From Gemmataceae bacterium (GTDB lineage Bacteria; Planctomycetota; Planctomycetia; Gemmatales; Gemmataceae): 8,726 bases of DNA. Of this stretch, positions 7,585-8,726 are shown piece by piece. The stretch's first letter is position 1. Each line of letters starts with the position of its first letter. The stretch covers positions 1 through 8,726 of the forward strand of contig CANLGS010000119.1 in the NCBI GenBank assembly GCA_947490035.1, written 5' to 3'. The notes below the pieces were generated by a model. The model saw only the letters and a program-made list of their open reading frames with translations, had not been told where the DNA came from and did no database searches. The position numbers and the translations under genes were made by a program.

Positions 7585-7656
7585 AGCGGGCGATGGGATT
7601 TGAACCCACGACATCTTGCTTGGAAGGCAAGAGCTCTACCGCTGAGCTACACCCGC
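7585..7656 (-). tRNA. trnG: tRNA-Gly (anticodon TCC)
   Basis: A 72-nt minus-strand cloverleaf: acceptor GCGGGTG/CGCCCGC, anticodon arm CTTGC-CTTCCAA-GCAAG giving TCC, T arm GTGGG-TTCAAAT-CCCAT, discriminator T. The 3' CCA is not encoded. It corresponds to the E. coli glyT slot. Confidence 0.97.
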
Positions 7657-7668
7657 GAACCGGAAGCC

Positions 7669-7771
7669 GGAATGTAAAATGAAAAAGGTAAAAGGTAAAA
7701 CGAAGAGAATGCGAGAGAACGCACCGTTCGTCCCTTACGTTTTAACTTTTACCTTTTTCATTTTACATTCC
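7669..7771. repeat. AT-rich near-perfect inverted repeat between tRNA-Gly and tRNA-Tyr
   Basis: Arms 7669-7702 and 7738-7771 match at 33 of 34 positions in inverted orientation. The left arm divides into 7-bp units ATGTAAA, ATGAAAA, AGGTAAA, AGGTAAA (7672-7699). The 35-bp centre contains a GAACG/CGTTC hairpin. The AT-rich arms contrast with the GC-rich surroundings. Confidence 0.85.
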
Positions 7772-7781
7772 GCTTCGGCAG

Positions 7782-7864
7782 TGGGTAGGGAGGGATTTGA
7801 ACCCCCGAATCCGTTAGGAGCCAGGTTTACAGCCTGGTGCAATTGACCACTCTGCCACCTACCC
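7782..7864 (-). tRNA. trnY: tRNA-Tyr (anticodon GTA)
   Basis: An 83-nt minus-strand class II tRNA: acceptor GGGTAGG/CCTACCC, anticodon arm CCAGG-CTGTAAA-CCTGG giving GTA, a long variable arm of about 14 nt, T arm GGGGG-TTCAAAT-CCCTC, discriminator A. The 3' CCA is not encoded. It corresponds to the E. coli tyrU slot. Confidence 0.97.
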
Positions 7865-7924
7865 GTGAACCGTCGCCGTCCTTCGCGAACCCTCGTTAAT
7901 GTATGACTCTGGTCGGGAGTGAAA

Positions 7925-7996
7925 AGCTCGCGGAGGGAGTTGAACCCACGACCAGCGGTTTACAAAACCGCTGCTCTACCACTGAGCTACGCGAGC
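7925..7996 (-). tRNA. trnT: tRNA-Thr (anticodon TGT)
   Basis: A 72-nt minus-strand cloverleaf: acceptor GCTCGCG/CGCGAGC, anticodon arm GCGGT-TTTGTAA-ACCGC giving TGT, discriminator T. The 3' CCA is not encoded. The T stem GTGGG/CCCTC has one T-T mismatch at its second pair. It is the first gene of the minus-strand cluster and corresponds to the E. coli thrU slot. I saw no convincing promoter for the cluster in the 157 bp upstream. Confidence 0.95.
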
Positions 7997-8053
7997 AAAA
8001 AAGCCTGGAATCACAGCCCGTTCACCGCACCTGCCACTTTCCCACTTCCGTGT

Positions 8054-8082
8054 TTGACGCCCGCCGTGACGCCCGGTATCTT
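8054..8082 (+). promoter_or_regulatory. Sigma70-like promoter for the integrase gene
   Basis: TTGACG (8054-8059) and TATCTT (8077-8082) match the -35 and -10 consensus at 5/6 and 4/6 with an ideal 17-bp spacer. Transcription would begin near 8089, leaving a leader of about 65 nt with a 7-bp hairpin (8091-8097 with 8111-8117) before the start codon at 8154. It is a prediction from sequence only. Confidence 0.5.
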
Positions 8083-8153
8083 GGGAAGGCGCCGGGGACG
8101 TTTGCACCGCCCCCGGCCGTGTCCACAACACCCGTTTTCGAGGAACGGTCGTC

Positions 8154-8726
8154 ATGTCCAAGAGCGATTCTACTGCGTCCGGGTTCGCGAGCAAGCCGAA
8201 GAAACCGAACAAGCCCTACCCCGAGTACCCGCTCTACGCCCACGCCACGAAGCGCTGGGCGAAGAAGATCCGCGGCACGATCCATTACTTCGGGCCGTGG
8301 GACGATCCCGACGGCGCGCTCAAGAAGTACGAGGCCGAGAAGGACTCGCTGCACGCGGGGCGGAAGCCGCGCGAGGCGTCAGAGGGCGTCACGGTCAAGG
8401 ATCTGGCGAACGCGTACCTGAACCACAACCAGGCCAAGATGGACCGGGGCGACCTCTCGCCGCGGACCTGGAAGAACTACAAGGAGACCGCGGACCTGCT
8501 CGTCGCGAAGTTCGGCAAGGGGCGGCTCGTCGCGGACCTGCGCCCCGACGACTTCGCCGAACTGCGCAAGGCGATGTCGAAGAAGTGGGGGCCGGTCCGC
8601 GTGCGGAACTACATCCAGCAGACGCGGAGCGTGTTCAAGTACGGCCACGATTCGGAGTTGCTCGCGGTGCCGGTGCGTTTCGGGCCGGGGTTCGACCGGC
8701 CGTCGAAGAAGACGATCCGCGTCCAC
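8154..8726 (+). CDS. Tyrosine recombinase/phage-type integrase, N-terminal part
   Basis: An open frame from ATG 8154 to the window edge, 191 codons without a stop; GAGGAA lies 8 nt upstream. Residues about 20-66 (HATKRWAKKIRGTIHYFGPW, then DDPDGALKKYEAEKDSLHAG) resemble the arm-binding N-terminus of planctomycete integrases, with a GxxHYFGPW strand motif. Residues about 82-165 (VTVKDLANAYLNHN, LSPRTWKNYKETADLLVAKF, VRNYIQQTRSVFKYG) look like the SAM-like core-binding domain of tyrosine recombinases. The catalytic domain with the R-H-R-Y residues would lie beyond the window, so activity cannot be judged. It points away from the tRNA cluster, starting 157 bp from tRNA-Thr. Such genes usually move islands or phages, but planctomycetes carry many chromosomal copies, so an adjacent element is not proven. 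Confidence 0.8.
   Translation, partial: MSKSDSTASGFASKPKKPNKPYPEYPLYAHATKRWAKKIRGTIHYFGPWDDPDGALKKYEAEKDSLHAGRKPREASEGVTVKDLANAYLNHNQAKMDRGDLSPRTWKNYKETADLLVAKFGKGRLVADLRPDDFAELRKAMSKKWGPVRVRNYIQQTRSVFKYGHDSELLAVPVRFGPGFDRPSKKTIRVH

Noticed and set aside
7997..8153. Possible attachment site or copy of the tRNA-Thr 3' end near the integrase
   Set aside because: No repeat of the tRNA 3' segment was found between the tRNA and the window edge.
8022..8354. Minus-strand open frame overlapping the integrase start and promoter
   Set aside because: It is the antisense of the integrase N-terminus, which has recognisable domain motifs, a ribosome binding site and a promoter.

Overview
The window is from a high-GC bacterium, most likely a planctomycete of the Gemmata group. 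The grounds are the planctomycete-style EF-Tu (effector loop KTVTI in place of RGITI), many palindromic intergenic repeats of kinds I associate with planctomycete genomes, and an integrase of the type expanded in that phylum. This assignment is inference from sequence style; no 16S gene is present.

Nearly everything is on the minus strand and forms the classic translation/transcription cluster. In transcription order (right to left) it reads: tRNA-Thr(TGT), tRNA-Tyr(GTA), tRNA-Gly(TCC), tRNA-Thr(GGT), tuf, tRNA-Trp(CCA), secE, nusG, rplK (L11), rplA (L1), rplJ (L10), rplL (L7/L12), and the first 12 codons of a gene that is probably rpoB at the left edge. The four-tRNA block before tuf has the same order as the Escherichia coli thrU-tyrU-glyT-thrT-tufB operon, here joined to the secE-nusG-rplKAJL-rpoB block. 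The products supply EF-Tu and tRNAs for elongation, SecE for the Sec translocon, NusG for transcription elongation, the L11/L1/L10/L12 parts of the 50S stalk regions, and RNA polymerase beta.

On the right, pointing the other way (+), a sigma70-like promoter at about 8054-8082 precedes a tyrosine recombinase (integrase) gene that starts at 8154 and runs off the window.

Three things stand out. (1) Most spacers hold a strong inverted repeat, several of them built from 7-bp units (GGAACTT, ACTGAAA/ACTGAAC, AGGTAAA, ACTGCCC types). (2) Several normally compact proteins are enlarged: EF-Tu has about 31 extra residues in its G domain and an altered G5 motif, NusG has a 186-residue disordered acidic N-terminal tail, SecE has about six extra membrane segments, and L1 has an approximately 50-residue N-terminal tail. 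(3) The ~500-bp rplL-rpoB spacer carries a strong intrinsic terminator facing against the operon, preceded by foldable sequence, which suggests an unannotated plus-strand RNA.
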